Below are positions 49,862-58,747 of a stretch of 64,000 nucleotides of DNA, one piece after another; within the stretch, counting starts at the first letter, position 1, and every line of letters starts with the position of its first letter. This DNA comes from Kineosporia aurantiaca JCM 3230 (lineage in GTDB: Bacteria > Actinomycetota > Actinomycetes > Actinomycetales > Kineosporiaceae): assembly GCA_000719025.1 (NCBI GenBank), contig JODP01000016.1, positions 62,001-126,000 of the forward strand. Direction: 5' to 3'. A program made the position numbers and the translations under genes. The notes under the pieces were generated by a model. It made no database searches, was not told the DNA's origin, and saw only the letters and a program-made list of their open reading frames with translations.

Positions 49862-50767
49862 ATGGCTGCCATCGCCCCGGCCACCCCGACCGACGCGGAC
49901 GACCTGCCCCGGGCCCGCGGCCGTCAGCTGCGCACCGCGCTGCTCCTGCTGCTGCCGGGCCTGCTCTGGCTCGGGATCTTCTTCGTCGTCCCGATCTTCA
50001 CGCTGCTCGGCACCTCGACCCAGACGCCCGGGCCGAGCGGCCTGCCCGGCGAGTTCGTCCAGACCTTCCACCTGGCGAACTACTGGAACGCGATCAGCGA
50101 CTACAAGGAACAGTTCGTCCGCTCGTTCTTCTACTCGATCCTGGCCACCGTGCTCTGCCTGGCGATCGGGTACCCGCTGGCCTACCTGATCGCCTTCCGG
50201 GCCGGCCGGGCCCGCAACCTGCTGCTGGTGCTCGTGGTGGCGCCGTTCTTCACCAGTTTCGTGCTGCGCACCCTGGCCTGGCGGCAGATCCTCTCGGACG
50301 ACGGCTGGGTGGTCTCCTCGCTCAAGTGGATCCACCTGATCCCGCAGGACATGGCGGTGACGGCGAGCCCGATCGCGGTGGTCGCGGGCATCACCTACAA
50401 CTTCCTGCCGTTCATGGTGCTGCCGCTCTACTCCAGCCTGGAACGGATCGACCCACGGCTGATCGAGGCCGGGGGCGACCTCTACGGCAACGGCCTGACC
50501 GTGCTGCGCAAGGTCACCTTCCCGCTGTCGATGCCCGGGGTGGTGGCCGGCACCCTGCTGACCTTCATCCCGGCCTCCGGCGACTACGTGAACGCCAGCC
50601 TGCTCGGCAACACCCGGACGACGATGATCGGGAACGTGGTGGAGAGCCGGTTCTTCCGGGTGGTCGACTACCCGACCGCGGCCGCGCTCAGCTTCGTGCT
50701 GATGGCGATCATCCTGGTGCTGGTCACGCTGTACGTCCGCCGCGCGGGCACGGAGGAACTGGTATGA
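49862..50767 (+). CDS. potB: Polyamine ABC transporter permease PotB
   Basis: Membrane subunit of 301 residues with six helices. LLLLLPGLLWLGIFFVVPIF is the first helix; the EAA coupling loop is EAGGDLYGNGLTVLRKVTFPLSMPG, cut here to EAGGDLYGNG and VTFPLSMPG. The ATG lies 2 nt after the potA stop, and its own stop overlaps the potC ATG (ATGA). Confidence 0.92.
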   Translation: MAAIAPATPTDADDLPRARGRQLRTALLLLLPGLLWLGIFFVVPIFTLLGTSTQTPGPSGLPGEFVQTFHLANYWNAISDYKEQFVRSFFYSILATVLCLAIGYPLAYLIAFRAGRARNLLLVLVVAPFFTSFVLRTLAWRQILSDDGWVVSSLKWIHLIPQDMAVTASPIAVVAGITYNFLPFMVLPLYSSLERIDPRLIEAGGDLYGNGLTVLRKVTFPLSMPGVVAGTLLTFIPASGDYVNASLLGNTRTTMIGNVVESRFFRVVDYPTAAALSFVLMAIILVLVTLYVRRAGTEELV

Positions 50768-51552
50768 GGCGCCGGCTTGAGCGGCACGCCCTGCACATTT
50801 ACGGCGTGATCGCGTTCGCGTACATCTTCACGCCGATCGCCTACGTGATGGTGTTCAGCTTCAACCAGCCCGCGCGCTCCAACCTCACCTGGCGCGGCTT
50901 CACGTTCACGAACTGGGCCCACCCGTGCACCGCCCCGGACGTCTGCAACGCCCTGGGCAACAGCCTGAAGATCGGCGTGACCTCGACACTGATCGCCACC
51001 GTGCTGGGCACGATGGTGGCCTTCGCGCTGAGTCGCTACCGGTTCCGCGGGCGCACCACCACCAACCTGCTGATCTTCCTGCCGATGGCCACCCCCGAGG
51101 TGGTGCTGGCGGCCTCGCTGCTCACCCTGTTCCTGAACCTGAAGATCGGCCTGGGCTTCACCACCATCGTGATCGCCCACGTGATGTTCAGCATCAGCTT
51201 CGTGGTGGTGGCGGTGAAGGCCCGGATCGCCGCCCTCGACCCCCGGCTGGAGCAGGCCGCCCAGGACCTGTACGCCAACGAGTTCCAGACCTTCCGCCGG
51301 GTCACCCTGCCCCTGGTGGCGCCGGGCATCGCCGGGGCCGCGCTGCTGGCCTTCAGCCTCTCGTTCGACGACTTCATCATCACCAACTTCGTCTCCGGCG
51401 ACGTCAACACGTTCCCGAAGTTCGTCTACGTCTCGGCGCAGCGCGGTATCCCGGCCGACGCCTACGTGATCGGCTCGGCGATGTTCCTGCTGGCGATGGC
51501 GATCGTGCTGGCCGCCGAGCTGTTCCGCTGGCGCCGGGCCAAGCGGTTCTGA
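50764..51552 (+). CDS. potC: Polyamine ABC transporter permease PotC
   Basis: Second membrane subunit, 262 residues, six helices. HIYGVIAFAYIFTPIAYVMV is helix 1; the EAA loop reads QAAQDLYANEFQTFRRVTLP, and AFSLSFDDFIITNFVSG is a typical PotC block. With PotD, PotA and PotB it completes the importer. The stop lies in the first copy of a 17-nt tandem repeat. An FAD oxidase gene follows at once and is probably in the same transcript. Confidence 0.92.
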   Translation: MRRRLERHALHIYGVIAFAYIFTPIAYVMVFSFNQPARSNLTWRGFTFTNWAHPCTAPDVCNALGNSLKIGVTSTLIATVLGTMVAFALSRYRFRGRTTTNLLIFLPMATPEVVLAASLLTLFLNLKIGLGFTTIVIAHVMFSISFVVVAVKARIAALDPRLEQAAQDLYANEFQTFRRVTLPLVAPGIAGAALLAFSLSFDDFIITNFVSGDVNTFPKFVYVSAQRGIPADAYVIGSAMFLLAMAIVLAAELFRWRRAKRF

Positions 51553-51592
51553 CCAGCAGGCGGCCCTGACCAGCAAGCGGTTCTGACCAGAG
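51542..51592 (+). repeat. 17-nt tandem duplication across the potC stop codon, three copies
   Basis: AGCGGTTCTGACCAGCA (51542), GGCGGCCCTGACCAGCA (51559) and AGCGGTTCTGACCAGAG (51576) are contiguous. Each retains TGA, and 17-nt spacing puts a stop in all three frames. Confidence 0.88.
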
Positions 51593-51603
51593 GGGGGATC
51601 GGC

Positions 51604-53040
51604 GTGGCGCGTACTTCCTGGGCCGGCGGCTCGCTGACCACCGCCACCCGCACCCCACTCTGGCTCGACACCCCGAAACGTCCTGACCAGCGTCCACCAT
51701 TGGACTCCGATCTTCTGGTCGACCTGGTGGTGGTCGGCGGCGGTTTCACCGGGCTGTGGGCCGCTCTGCTGGCCGCCGAGCAGCATCCGGGGCGCAGTAT
51801 CGCCCTGGTCGAGGCCGGATCGCTGGGCTGGGCGGCGAGTGGGCGCAACGGTGGTTTCTGTTCCTCCTCACTGACCCACGGCCTGGCCAACGGGCAGAGC
51901 CGCTGGCCCGACGAGATGCCGCTGCTCCAGCGCCTGGGGCGGGAGAACCTCGACGCCATCGAGCAGACCATCCGCAAGTACGGCATCGACTGCGACTGGG
52001 TCCGCGCGGGGGAGATGCTGACTGCGGTCGAGCCTTGGCAGGTCGACGGGCTCACCGAGATCGCCCAGTTGTCCAGGCAGTTGGGCGAACCGGTCGAGAT
52101 GATGGACGCGGAGGGGGCCCGGGGCGTCGCTCATTCGCACACCTTTCGGGCCGGTCTGGTGACGCGGGACCTGACTGCCGTGCTCGATCCGGCCCGGTTG
52201 GTGTGGGGGCTTGCGGACGTCGTCGAGCGCCTCGGGGTGCGGGTGGTCGAGGGGACGCGGGTGGTCGGCCTTCGGGATGAGGGGACGCGGGTGGCGGCCT
52301 CCGTGGTCACCGGTCCGCCGGCTGGTCCGGAGGCCCGGGAGTTCACCGTCCGGGCCGGTCAGGTGGTGCTGGCGACCAACGTGTTCCCCTCTCCGTTGCG
52401 CCGTCTGCGCCCGTTCACCGTGCCGGTCTGGGACCACGTGCTGGCTACCGAACCACTCACCGACCGGCAGTGGGACGACCTGGGATGGAAGGGCGGGCAA
52501 GGGCTTTCGGACGCCGGCAACCAGTTCCACTACTACCGGACGACGTCCGACCACCGGGTGGTGTGGGGCGGCTACGACGCGCTCTACTACTTCGGCTCGG
52601 ATCTCTCACCGCGCCGGATGCGGCACGAAAGCACCGAGAAGCTGCTGGCCGAGCACTTCTTCACCACCTTCCCCCAGGTGCGCGGGCTGCGGTTCAGTCA
52701 CGTCTGGGCCGGGGCGATCGACACCAGCACCCGGTTCACCGCGTTCTGGGCGCGGGCGATGAGCGGGAAGGTCGCCTCGGTGAGTGGGTACACCGGGCTC
52801 GGGGTGGGCGCTTCGCGGTTCGGTGCTCAGGTGGCGCTGGATCTGCTGGACGAGGTGGAGAACGAGCGCACCCGGTTGAGCATGGTGCGGCGTCCGCCGA
52901 TCCCGTTCCCGCCGGAGCCGCTGAGGTGGGCGGGCATCCAGCTGACCCGGGCGTCGCTGGCCCGCGCCGACGCGGACGGCGGCCGGAGGAATCTGTGGCT
53001 CCGGACGCTGGACCGGTTCGGACTGGGCTTCGACAGCTAG
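51604..53040 (+). CDS. FAD-dependent oxidoreductase, PuuB/DAO family (second)
   Basis: Flavin oxidase of 478 residues related to the one at 41445. VDLVVVGGGFTGLWAALLAAE is the FAD-binding fold, GWAASGRNGGFCSSS the next family block, and VSGYTGLGVGASRFGAQVA the C-terminal FAD loop. Its place directly behind potC suggests oxidation of an imported polyamine or its gamma-glutamyl or acetyl form. GTG 51604 follows GAGGGGGGAT. Two paralogues in one regulon may serve putrescine and a longer polyamine. Confidence 0.85.
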   Translation: MARTSWAGGSLTTATRTPLWLDTPKRPDQRPPLDSDLLVDLVVVGGGFTGLWAALLAAEQHPGRSIALVEAGSLGWAASGRNGGFCSSSLTHGLANGQSRWPDEMPLLQRLGRENLDAIEQTIRKYGIDCDWVRAGEMLTAVEPWQVDGLTEIAQLSRQLGEPVEMMDAEGARGVAHSHTFRAGLVTRDLTAVLDPARLVWGLADVVERLGVRVVEGTRVVGLRDEGTRVAASVVTGPPAGPEAREFTVRAGQVVLATNVFPSPLRRLRPFTVPVWDHVLATEPLTDRQWDDLGWKGGQGLSDAGNQFHYYRTTSDHRVVWGGYDALYYFGSDLSPRRMRHESTEKLLAEHFFTTFPQVRGLRFSHVWAGAIDTSTRFTAFWARAMSGKVASVSGYTGLGVGASRFGAQVALDLLDEVENERTRLSMVRRPPIPFPPEPLRWAGIQLTRASLARADADGGRRNLWLRTLDRFGLGFDS

Positions 53041-53081
53041 CTCTGGCATAGGCTCGACCCCTCAAACATCAGGGGGATGTC

Positions 53082-53855
53082 ATGAGCGAAGGTTTCCCGC
53101 CGCCCGGCGGTCTCGCCTACCTGCAGCTACCGAGCACCGATGTGGCCGCGTCGGTGCGTTTCTACCGCGAGGTGCTGGGCTGGGAGACCGACGAGGAGTT
53201 CGCCGGCTTCACCGCGCCCGGCGGCCTGATCGGCCAGTTCGCCACCGATCGCCCGGTCGCGACCGGGACCGGGCCGATGGTCTGGCTGTCGGTCGCCGAT
53301 CTCTACCAGACCCTGTTCCGGGTGGTCTCCGCCGGCGGGACGGTAGCCGTCAGCCCGCGTCTGGACGGCGGGGTTCGGCGGCTGGCCGAGGTGGAGGATC
53401 CGTCCGGTAACCGCATCGGCCTGGTCACCCGGGCCCGCACGGCGGCCCCCCAGACCATGCTGGCGGTGAAGGACGTCGAGGCCTCCAGCCGCTGGTACCA
53501 GGAGGTGCTCCGGCTGACCAGCGATCACGGCGGCCCGGAGTACGAGCGGCTGCTGTCCGACGGCGAGCTCGTGCTGCAGTTGCACGCCGCTTCGGTGGAG
53601 CACCACCACGCTGTCTTCTCCGATCCCGATGTGCCCTTGGGCAACGGGGTGCTGGTCTGGTTCGGCGAGGTCTCGGACTTCGACGGCGTGGTGGAACGGG
53701 CCCAGGCTCTCAAGGCGCCGGTCGTCCGCGAGCCCCACCGTAATCCGCCCGAGGGGCAGGGCAACGGCCCCGGGCACTACGAGTACTGGATCAAGGATCC
53801 GGACGGTTACACGGTGGCCGTGGCCGGACCGGACGGCGCGGCCTGGGAGGGGTAG
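53082..53855 (+). CDS. Two-domain VOC-family protein (glyoxalase/dioxygenase superfamily)
   Basis: 257 residues with two VOC modules: AYLQLPSTDVAASVRFYREVL (about 12-110) and MLAVKDVEASSRWYQEVL (about 126-250), each ending in a DPSGN or DPDGY block. Metal-ligand Glu/His positions are partly replaced (EDPSGN, YEYWIKDPDG), so the reaction cannot be assigned. Possibly a metal-dependent lyase/dioxygenase or an antibiotic-binding resistance protein. The last 49 nt overlap the 3' end of the convergent MFS gene. Confidence 0.82.
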   Translation: MSEGFPPPGGLAYLQLPSTDVAASVRFYREVLGWETDEEFAGFTAPGGLIGQFATDRPVATGTGPMVWLSVADLYQTLFRVVSAGGTVAVSPRLDGGVRRLAEVEDPSGNRIGLVTRARTAAPQTMLAVKDVEASSRWYQEVLRLTSDHGGPEYERLLSDGELVLQLHAASVEHHHAVFSDPDVPLGNGVLVWFGEVSDFDGVVERAQALKAPVVREPHRNPPEGQGNGPGHYEYWIKDPDGYTVAVAGPDGAAWEG

Positions 53856-55447
53856 GTCACGTCCGCCGGGAAGAAATGACGCTCGCGGGGCGGGTGTTCG
53901 AGGTGGGTCAGGGCTGCGTCCAGGATCTCGTGGTCGTACGCCGTCCACCGGGTGAGCCCGGCCCGGGTGAACTCGCCCCACGAGCGCACGGCGAACTGTT
54001 CGCGGAAGGCGTGGTCGTCGTCCCCACTGCGCTCCAGCGTCCAGGCCGTGGCCCCGGTTCGCCGGCGTGAGCGTTCCACCGCCTTCATCGCGGAAAGGAA
54101 GGCCGCGCTCGCACCGGCCCGCACCCGGTAGTCGATCTCGATGGTGACCGGGCCGTCGGTCGGGTCCGGCTCGAAAACCAGCTGCGGCTGGCCGGAACTC
54201 AGCGCGGTGATCGTCCGGTCCTTGGTGCCGGTGCCCTCGCGCAGCGGGAGCCAGACCACGCTCAGCCCACTCAGCACCAGCAGTCCGGCCGCGATCAGCA
54301 GCGTCTCGGCGCTGCCCACCTGGTCGGCCAGCACACCCCAGACCAGCGAGGCCAGACCCTGGCCGCCCATGAAGACGAGCAGGTAGAACGCCACCCCGCG
54401 GGCCCGCACCCAGTCCGCCAGGGTGAGCTGCAGGGCGGCGTTCAGGGTGGTCAGGGTGACGATCCAGGACAGGCCGGTGAGCAGGAAGACCGGCACCAGC
54501 AAGAGCGTCGACCCGATCGCGGGCGCGGCCATGCCGACCGCGTAGACCAGCGCCGATCCGGCCAGCAGCCAGGAGGGACTGAGCCGGCGGCGGAGCACCG
54601 GCAGCACCACGACTCCGGCCACCGCACCGATCCCGAGCACTCCGAGCAGCAGGCCGTAACCGCCCGAACCCAGGCCCAGCGTGTCCACCGCCACGGTCGG
54701 CAGCAAGGCCCAGAGAGCGCAGGCCGGGACCGCGAAAAGCCCGGCCCGCAGCAGAATCCGGCGTACGCCCGGGGCCGCCCGGACGTAGCGGACACCGGCC
54801 AGCAGGGCCTCGCCGTAGCGCTCGCGGCCCAGCGGAGCCACCCGCTGCGGACGCTTCCAGCGATAGACCACGACCAGCACGGCCAGGAACGACAGCGCGT
54901 TCAGAGCGAAAACGGCCCAGGGTCCGGTGAAGCCGACGATCACGCCGGCCACCGCCGGACCCACCGCGCGGGCCGCGTTGACGGTCACGCTGCCCAGCGA
55001 GGCCGCCGCCGGGATCTCCTCCCGCGGAACCAGTTCCGGCTGGATCGCCTGCCACGCCGGGCTGGTCAGCGCGGTCAGGCAGCCGAGGACCAGGGTGACG
55101 GTGAGCAGCGACCAGGGTTGAAGCGCATCGGCCACGTCGAGGATGACCAGGACGGCGGCGGCGATGGCGGACGCCGCCGTGGTGACCACCAGCAGCCGGC
55201 GCCGATCGAGCGCGTCGGCCAGGACGCCGGCCACCAGGGAGAGCACCAGAACCGGGATGAGGGACGCACTCTGCACCAGGGAGACGAGCGCGGGGGAGTG
55301 GGTCTTCTCGACCAGGAACCACTGCGCACCGACCGACTGCATCCAGCCGCCCACGTTCGACGCGAGCTGCGCCGCCCAGAGGGCCCGGAACATGGGACGA
55401 CGCAGGGGAGCCCAGGGGGAGGCGGGTTCTGGTGCTGGATGACTCAC
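53807..55447 (-). CDS. MFS transporter with C-terminal soluble domain
   Basis: Membrane exporter of 546 residues, of the EntS/enterobactin-exporter-like MFS_3 type. About ten to twelve helices cover residues 20-410; the loop ADALDRRRLL is the conserved MFS motif between helices 2 and 3. A C-terminal domain (about 430-530; VTIEIDYRVRAGASAAFLSA, FREQFAVRSWGEFTR) is the ABM-like ferredoxin-fold tail found in this subfamily. GTG 55447 is the start. The gene ends inside the convergent VOC gene. Confidence 0.86.
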   Translation of the reverse strand: MSHPAPEPASPWAPLRRPMFRALWAAQLASNVGGWMQSVGAQWFLVEKTHSPALVSLVQSASLIPVLVLSLVAGVLADALDRRRLLVVTTAASAIAAAVLVILDVADALQPWSLLTVTLVLGCLTALTSPAWQAIQPELVPREEIPAAASLGSVTVNAARAVGPAVAGVIVGFTGPWAVFALNALSFLAVLVVVYRWKRPQRVAPLGRERYGEALLAGVRYVRAAPGVRRILLRAGLFAVPACALWALLPTVAVDTLGLGSGGYGLLLGVLGIGAVAGVVVLPVLRRRLSPSWLLAGSALVYAVGMAAPAIGSTLLLVPVFLLTGLSWIVTLTTLNAALQLTLADWVRARGVAFYLLVFMGGQGLASLVWGVLADQVGSAETLLIAAGLLVLSGLSVVWLPLREGTGTKDRTITALSSGQPQLVFEPDPTDGPVTIEIDYRVRAGASAAFLSAMKAVERSRRRTGATAWTLERSGDDDHAFREQFAVRSWGEFTRAGLTRWTAYDHEILDAALTHLEHPPRERHFFPADVTYPSQAAPSGPATATV

Positions 55448-55530
55448 CCTCCGAGTCTGGACCGGGGGTGAGGGGGAACGGGAGGGTCCGAGCGGCCACG
55501 AATGCCTCAGATCCGGACATGCCTGAGGTG

Positions 55531-55575
55531 CGGACCGGCTTCGGAGCGGCCTCAGCTACGGACCGGCCTCGGCTA
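55531..55575 (-). repeat. 17-nt tandem duplication across the EAL-GAF gene stop codon
   Basis: On the minus strand TAGCCGAGGCCGGTCCG (55559-55575, containing the real stop TAG) is followed by TAGCTGAGGCCGCTCCG (55542-55558) and a partial third copy to 55531. Both full copies retain TAG. Confidence 0.82.
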
Positions 55576-57030
55576 GGGAGTGGCCAGCAGTCCGTCCAGC
55601 ACCGGCCCGAGCATCGCCGCCACCGTGCGCGCCGAGCGGATCTGCCGCCGCGACCACGGCGCCTCGTCGGACCGGTAACACTCCAGCAGCCCGATCACCC
55701 GGTCCCGGCTGATCACCGGCACCATCAGCACGGTCGCGAAGCCGAGCCGGCTGAGCCGCTCGTCGTCGCCGGCCTCGCCGCGGCCGCGATAGACCGGCAG
55801 CACCGCGCGGGTGTTCAGGCACTCCTGGGTGAGCGGGTAGCCGGCCAGGGCGAAGGGGCGGCCGAAGGCGGCCGGGCGGTGTTCGGTCGGGGCGGCGGCC
55901 AGGCTCGTGCCGTCGGCCGAAAGGACGCTGGTGACAAGGGTTTCCGCGCCCAGCACGGCGGCGCAGCCACCGATCAGGGTGTGCAGCTCGGACAGCGTGG
56001 TGACGGCGGTGAGCCGGGCCAGCAGTTGCTCGACCCCGGTGACCGGCGGGTCGGGGAGCGGGATCGGGGCGGTGACGGGTGACCCGGCCGAGGGCCTCGC
56101 CGCCGCCGGCCGGGAAGGCCGCCCGGCGAGCATGACCACCAGACGCTCCTGCGCCGCGCGCACCGCCTCCGGTTCGGCCTCGGCGAAGTAGCTGTCCGGC
56201 ATGCCGATGGCCCAGCCCTGGGCCGAGGCGACGTCCAGGTCGGCGACCGCCTCCAGATCGTCCAGGTTCTCCACGCCCTCGGCGCAGACCGTGGCCCCGA
56301 TCTGCTCGGCCAGGTCGACCACGGCCCGGATCAGCGCCGCCTTGGCCGAGCTGTTGGCCACCCCCTGCACCAGCACCCGGTCCAGCTTGAGCTTGTCCGG
56401 CGCCAGGTCGATCACCCGCCGCAGCCCCGAGTGAGCGGTGCCGACGTCGTCGATCGCGACCCGGGCCCCGCGCTCGCGCAGCCGGTCCAGCTCGCGGCGC
56501 AGGGAGCCGGCCCCGGTCGACCACTCGTGCTCGGTCAGCTCGATCTCGATCCCGGTCAGGTCGCGGGGCAGCACCGCGCCGAGGGCCGGACCGGTCAGCA
56601 CCTTGGGCGAGACGTTGACCGCGATCGTGGTGCCGGCCGGGCGCTCGTGCCGCCGGGCCAGGGCCCGCTCCACCGCCGACACCTCCAGCGCCGACCCCAG
56701 GCCGAGCTCGCGGGCCCGGGTGAACCAGTCCTCGGTGCCCCGGATCGGCGTCTCCGGGAAGCGGGCCAGCGCCTCGTACCCCTCGACCGTCATCCGCGAC
56801 AGCGAAAGCTGGGGCTGGTAGACGATCTCCGGGCCGCCGCCGGTGAGCACCCGGCGCAGCGCGGCCAGCTGCAGCCGCCGGGCCGCCTCCGCCGAGCCGT
56901 TCTGCAGACCGCTCGGCAGGCCGTTCCGGAGCCCGGTGCCGATCTCGGGGTACACCAGCTGGGCGACCGAGTGGGAATCCTCAGGGGTCGCCGAGCCGCG
57001 CCGGGCGGACGGGACTGAGGCGCTTGGCAT
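55573..57030 (-). CDS. EAL-domain c-di-GMP phosphodiesterase with GAF domain
   Basis: 485-residue soluble signalling protein. The EAL domain (about 60-300) has YEALARF, the NVSP asparagine, IELTE, IDDVG, KLDRV, CAEGVE and QGWAIG, so all metal and general-base residues are present, but loop 6 reads DDVGTAHSGL instead of DDFGTGYSSL. After a Pro/Ala linker, a GAF domain (about 345-475) follows. Domain order EAL then GAF is uncommon. Likely hydrolyses c-di-GMP with input from the GAF ligand, though reduced activity is possible. A 17-nt repeat covers the stop. Confidence 0.85.
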   Translation of the reverse strand: MPSASVPSARRGSATPEDSHSVAQLVYPEIGTGLRNGLPSGLQNGSAEAARRLQLAALRRVLTGGGPEIVYQPQLSLSRMTVEGYEALARFPETPIRGTEDWFTRARELGLGSALEVSAVERALARRHERPAGTTIAVNVSPKVLTGPALGAVLPRDLTGIEIELTEHEWSTGAGSLRRELDRLRERGARVAIDDVGTAHSGLRRVIDLAPDKLKLDRVLVQGVANSSAKAALIRAVVDLAEQIGATVCAEGVENLDDLEAVADLDVASAQGWAIGMPDSYFAEAEPEAVRAAQERLVVMLAGRPSRPAAARPSAGSPVTAPIPLPDPPVTGVEQLLARLTAVTTLSELHTLIGGCAAVLGAETLVTSVLSADGTSLAAAPTEHRPAAFGRPFALAGYPLTQECLNTRAVLPVYRGRGEAGDDERLSRLGFATVLMVPVISRDRVIGLLECYRSDEAPWSRRQIRSARTVAAMLGPVLDGLLATP

Positions 57031-57247
57031 GCTTCACAACCCTTGGGGGGAGAGGGCTGGCCCGGGTCGTGCAGGCGCCCCGGGCCGGGAACGACTGGCA
57101 GCTTTCCACAGCAGGGTTACCGGCGGATCGCCCGAACGGCCGTCTTTTCGTCACAACCAGTGGACGAAGGGTCGCTGAGAGGTGGCCGGTGGGACTCATC
57201 CTCACGGAACGCGGTGGTAACCCGGCCCTCCTCTCACGCTCCGGCGA

Positions 57248-58627
57248 TCAGGCGACGGCACTCCCGAAGGCCTCGGAGAGCACTGCGAGTGCATCGTCGA
57301 GCAGCTCGTCGGTGATCGTGACGGGCGGCAGGAACCGGAAGACATTGCCGTAGGTCCCGCAGGTGAGGGTGATGACGCCGTGCTGATGGCAGTACTTGGC
57401 CACCCGCCCGGCCAGGCCCGGGTCCGGGGTGAGGGTGCCCGGCTCGGTCAGCTCGACCGCCTGCATCGCCCCCCGACCGCGAACGTCGGCGATCTGCGGG
57501 AACCGGGCCTGGAGCCCGAGCAGGAAGGCCCGCAACCGTTCACCGATTTTCTGCCCGGCCGCGACCAGACCGTCCTGCTCGATGGTGGCGATGGCGGCCA
57601 GGGCCGCGGCACACGCCACCGGGTTCCCGGTGTACGTGCCCCCGATGCCACCGGCGTGAGCCGCGTCCATAATCGACGCCCGACCGGTTACCGCGGACAA
57701 CGGCAACCCACCCGCGATGCCCTTCGCGGTGACCACCAGGTCGGGTACGAGCCCCTCGTGCTCGCTGGCGAACAGCTTCCCGGTGCGGGCGAAACCGGAC
57801 TGCACCTCGTCGGCCACGAAGACCACGTCGTTCGCGGCGCACCAGGAGGCCAGCGCGGGCAGGAAACCCGGGGCCGGCTCGATGAACCCGCCCTCGCCCT
57901 GGATCGGCTCGATCACCAGGCAGGCCACCCGCTTGGCCCCGACCTGGCTCTCGATGTCGCTGATCGCCCGGGCCGCCGCGGCGGCTCCGTCGGTACCCAG
58001 CGGGTCGCGCAGGGGATAGGACATCGGCGCGCGGAACACCTCGCCGGCGAACGGACCGAACCCGTCCTTGTAGGGCATGTTCTTGGCGGTCATCGCCATC
58101 GTCAGGTTGGTGCGGCCGTGGTACGCGTGGTCGAACACCACCACCGTGTTCCGCCCGGTGGCCCGACGGGCGATCTTCACCGCGTTCTCCACCGCCTCGG
58201 CGCCTGAGTTGAACAGCGCCGACCGCTTCTCGAAGTCGCCCGGGGTAAGCCGGTTCAGCGCCTCGCAGACGGCGACGTAACCCTCGTACGGCGTGATGGT
58301 GAAGCAGGTGTGGCTGAAATCGGCGATCTGCTGCTGCACCCCGGCGACGATCGCCGGAACCGCGTGGCCGACGGTGGTGACCGCGATGCCGGAGCCGAGG
58401 TCGATCAGGTGGTTGCCGTCGACGTCCACCACGATGCCGCCGCCGGCCCGGGCCGCGAACACCGGCATCAGGCTGCTCACCCCGGACGCCACCGCGGCGT
58501 CCCGCCGGGCGGCCAGCGCACGGGACCGCGGACCGGGGAGATCGGTGACCAGGATGCGCTTCTGGGGGACCTCGGCCGCGGCGGACTCGCCCGTCGCGCC
58601 GGAAGGGGAGAGGGTGGGTTCGGGCAT
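57248..58627 (-). CDS. gabT: 4-aminobutyrate aminotransferase
   Basis: Class III PLP enzyme that moves the amino group of GABA to 2-oxoglutarate, giving succinate semialdehyde. Blocks: GVSSLMPVFAARAGGG, LFNSGAEAVENAVKIAR, FDHAYHGRTNLTMAMT, CLVIEPIQGEGGFIEPAPGF, the Asp in FVADEVQSGFART and the PLP lysine in VTAKGIAGGLPLSAVTG. ATG 58627 (459 residues) has TATGCT six bases upstream, which would suit a leaderless message; ATG 58669, behind GGGGGAGG but inside a dispersed repeat, would add 14 residues. Divergent from gabD. Confidence 0.92.
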   Translation of the reverse strand: MPEPTLSPSGATGESAAAEVPQKRILVTDLPGPRSRALAARRDAAVASGVSSLMPVFAARAGGGIVVDVDGNHLIDLGSGIAVTTVGHAVPAIVAGVQQQIADFSHTCFTITPYEGYVAVCEALNRLTPGDFEKRSALFNSGAEAVENAVKIARRATGRNTVVVFDHAYHGRTNLTMAMTAKNMPYKDGFGPFAGEVFRAPMSYPLRDPLGTDGAAAAARAISDIESQVGAKRVACLVIEPIQGEGGFIEPAPGFLPALASWCAANDVVFVADEVQSGFARTGKLFASEHEGLVPDLVVTAKGIAGGLPLSAVTGRASIMDAAHAGGIGGTYTGNPVACAAALAAIATIEQDGLVAAGQKIGERLRAFLLGLQARFPQIADVRGRGAMQAVELTEPGTLTPDPGLAGRVAKYCHQHGVITLTCGTYGNVFRFLPPVTITDELLDDALAVLSEAFGSAVA

Positions 58628-58663
58628 GGCCCCAGCATAAGGTTCGGCCCGGAAACCTTTCGT

Positions 58664-58728
58664 GATCATGGAGAACCTCCCCCGTGATCATGGACTTTTC
58701 ACCGGTGAGAACTCCATGATCACGAGGG
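58664..58728 (+). repeat. TGATCA-centred repeats between gabT and gabD
   Basis: CGTGATCATGGAGAACCTCCCC, then CCGTGATCATGGACTTTTC and finally CTCCATGATCACGAGG: three copies, two in one orientation and one inverted, of the motif forming the array at 31017-31124. The repeats lie in the shared promoter region and reach the alternative gabT start. Confidence 0.8.
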
Positions 58729-58747
58729 CTCGAGCGGAGGAGCGCAA

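Noticed and set aside
53127..55520. 797-codon minus-strand frame over the VOC and MFS genes
   Set aside because: It overlaps two well-supported genes in the wrong frame and has shadow composition (Arg/Gly/Pro).
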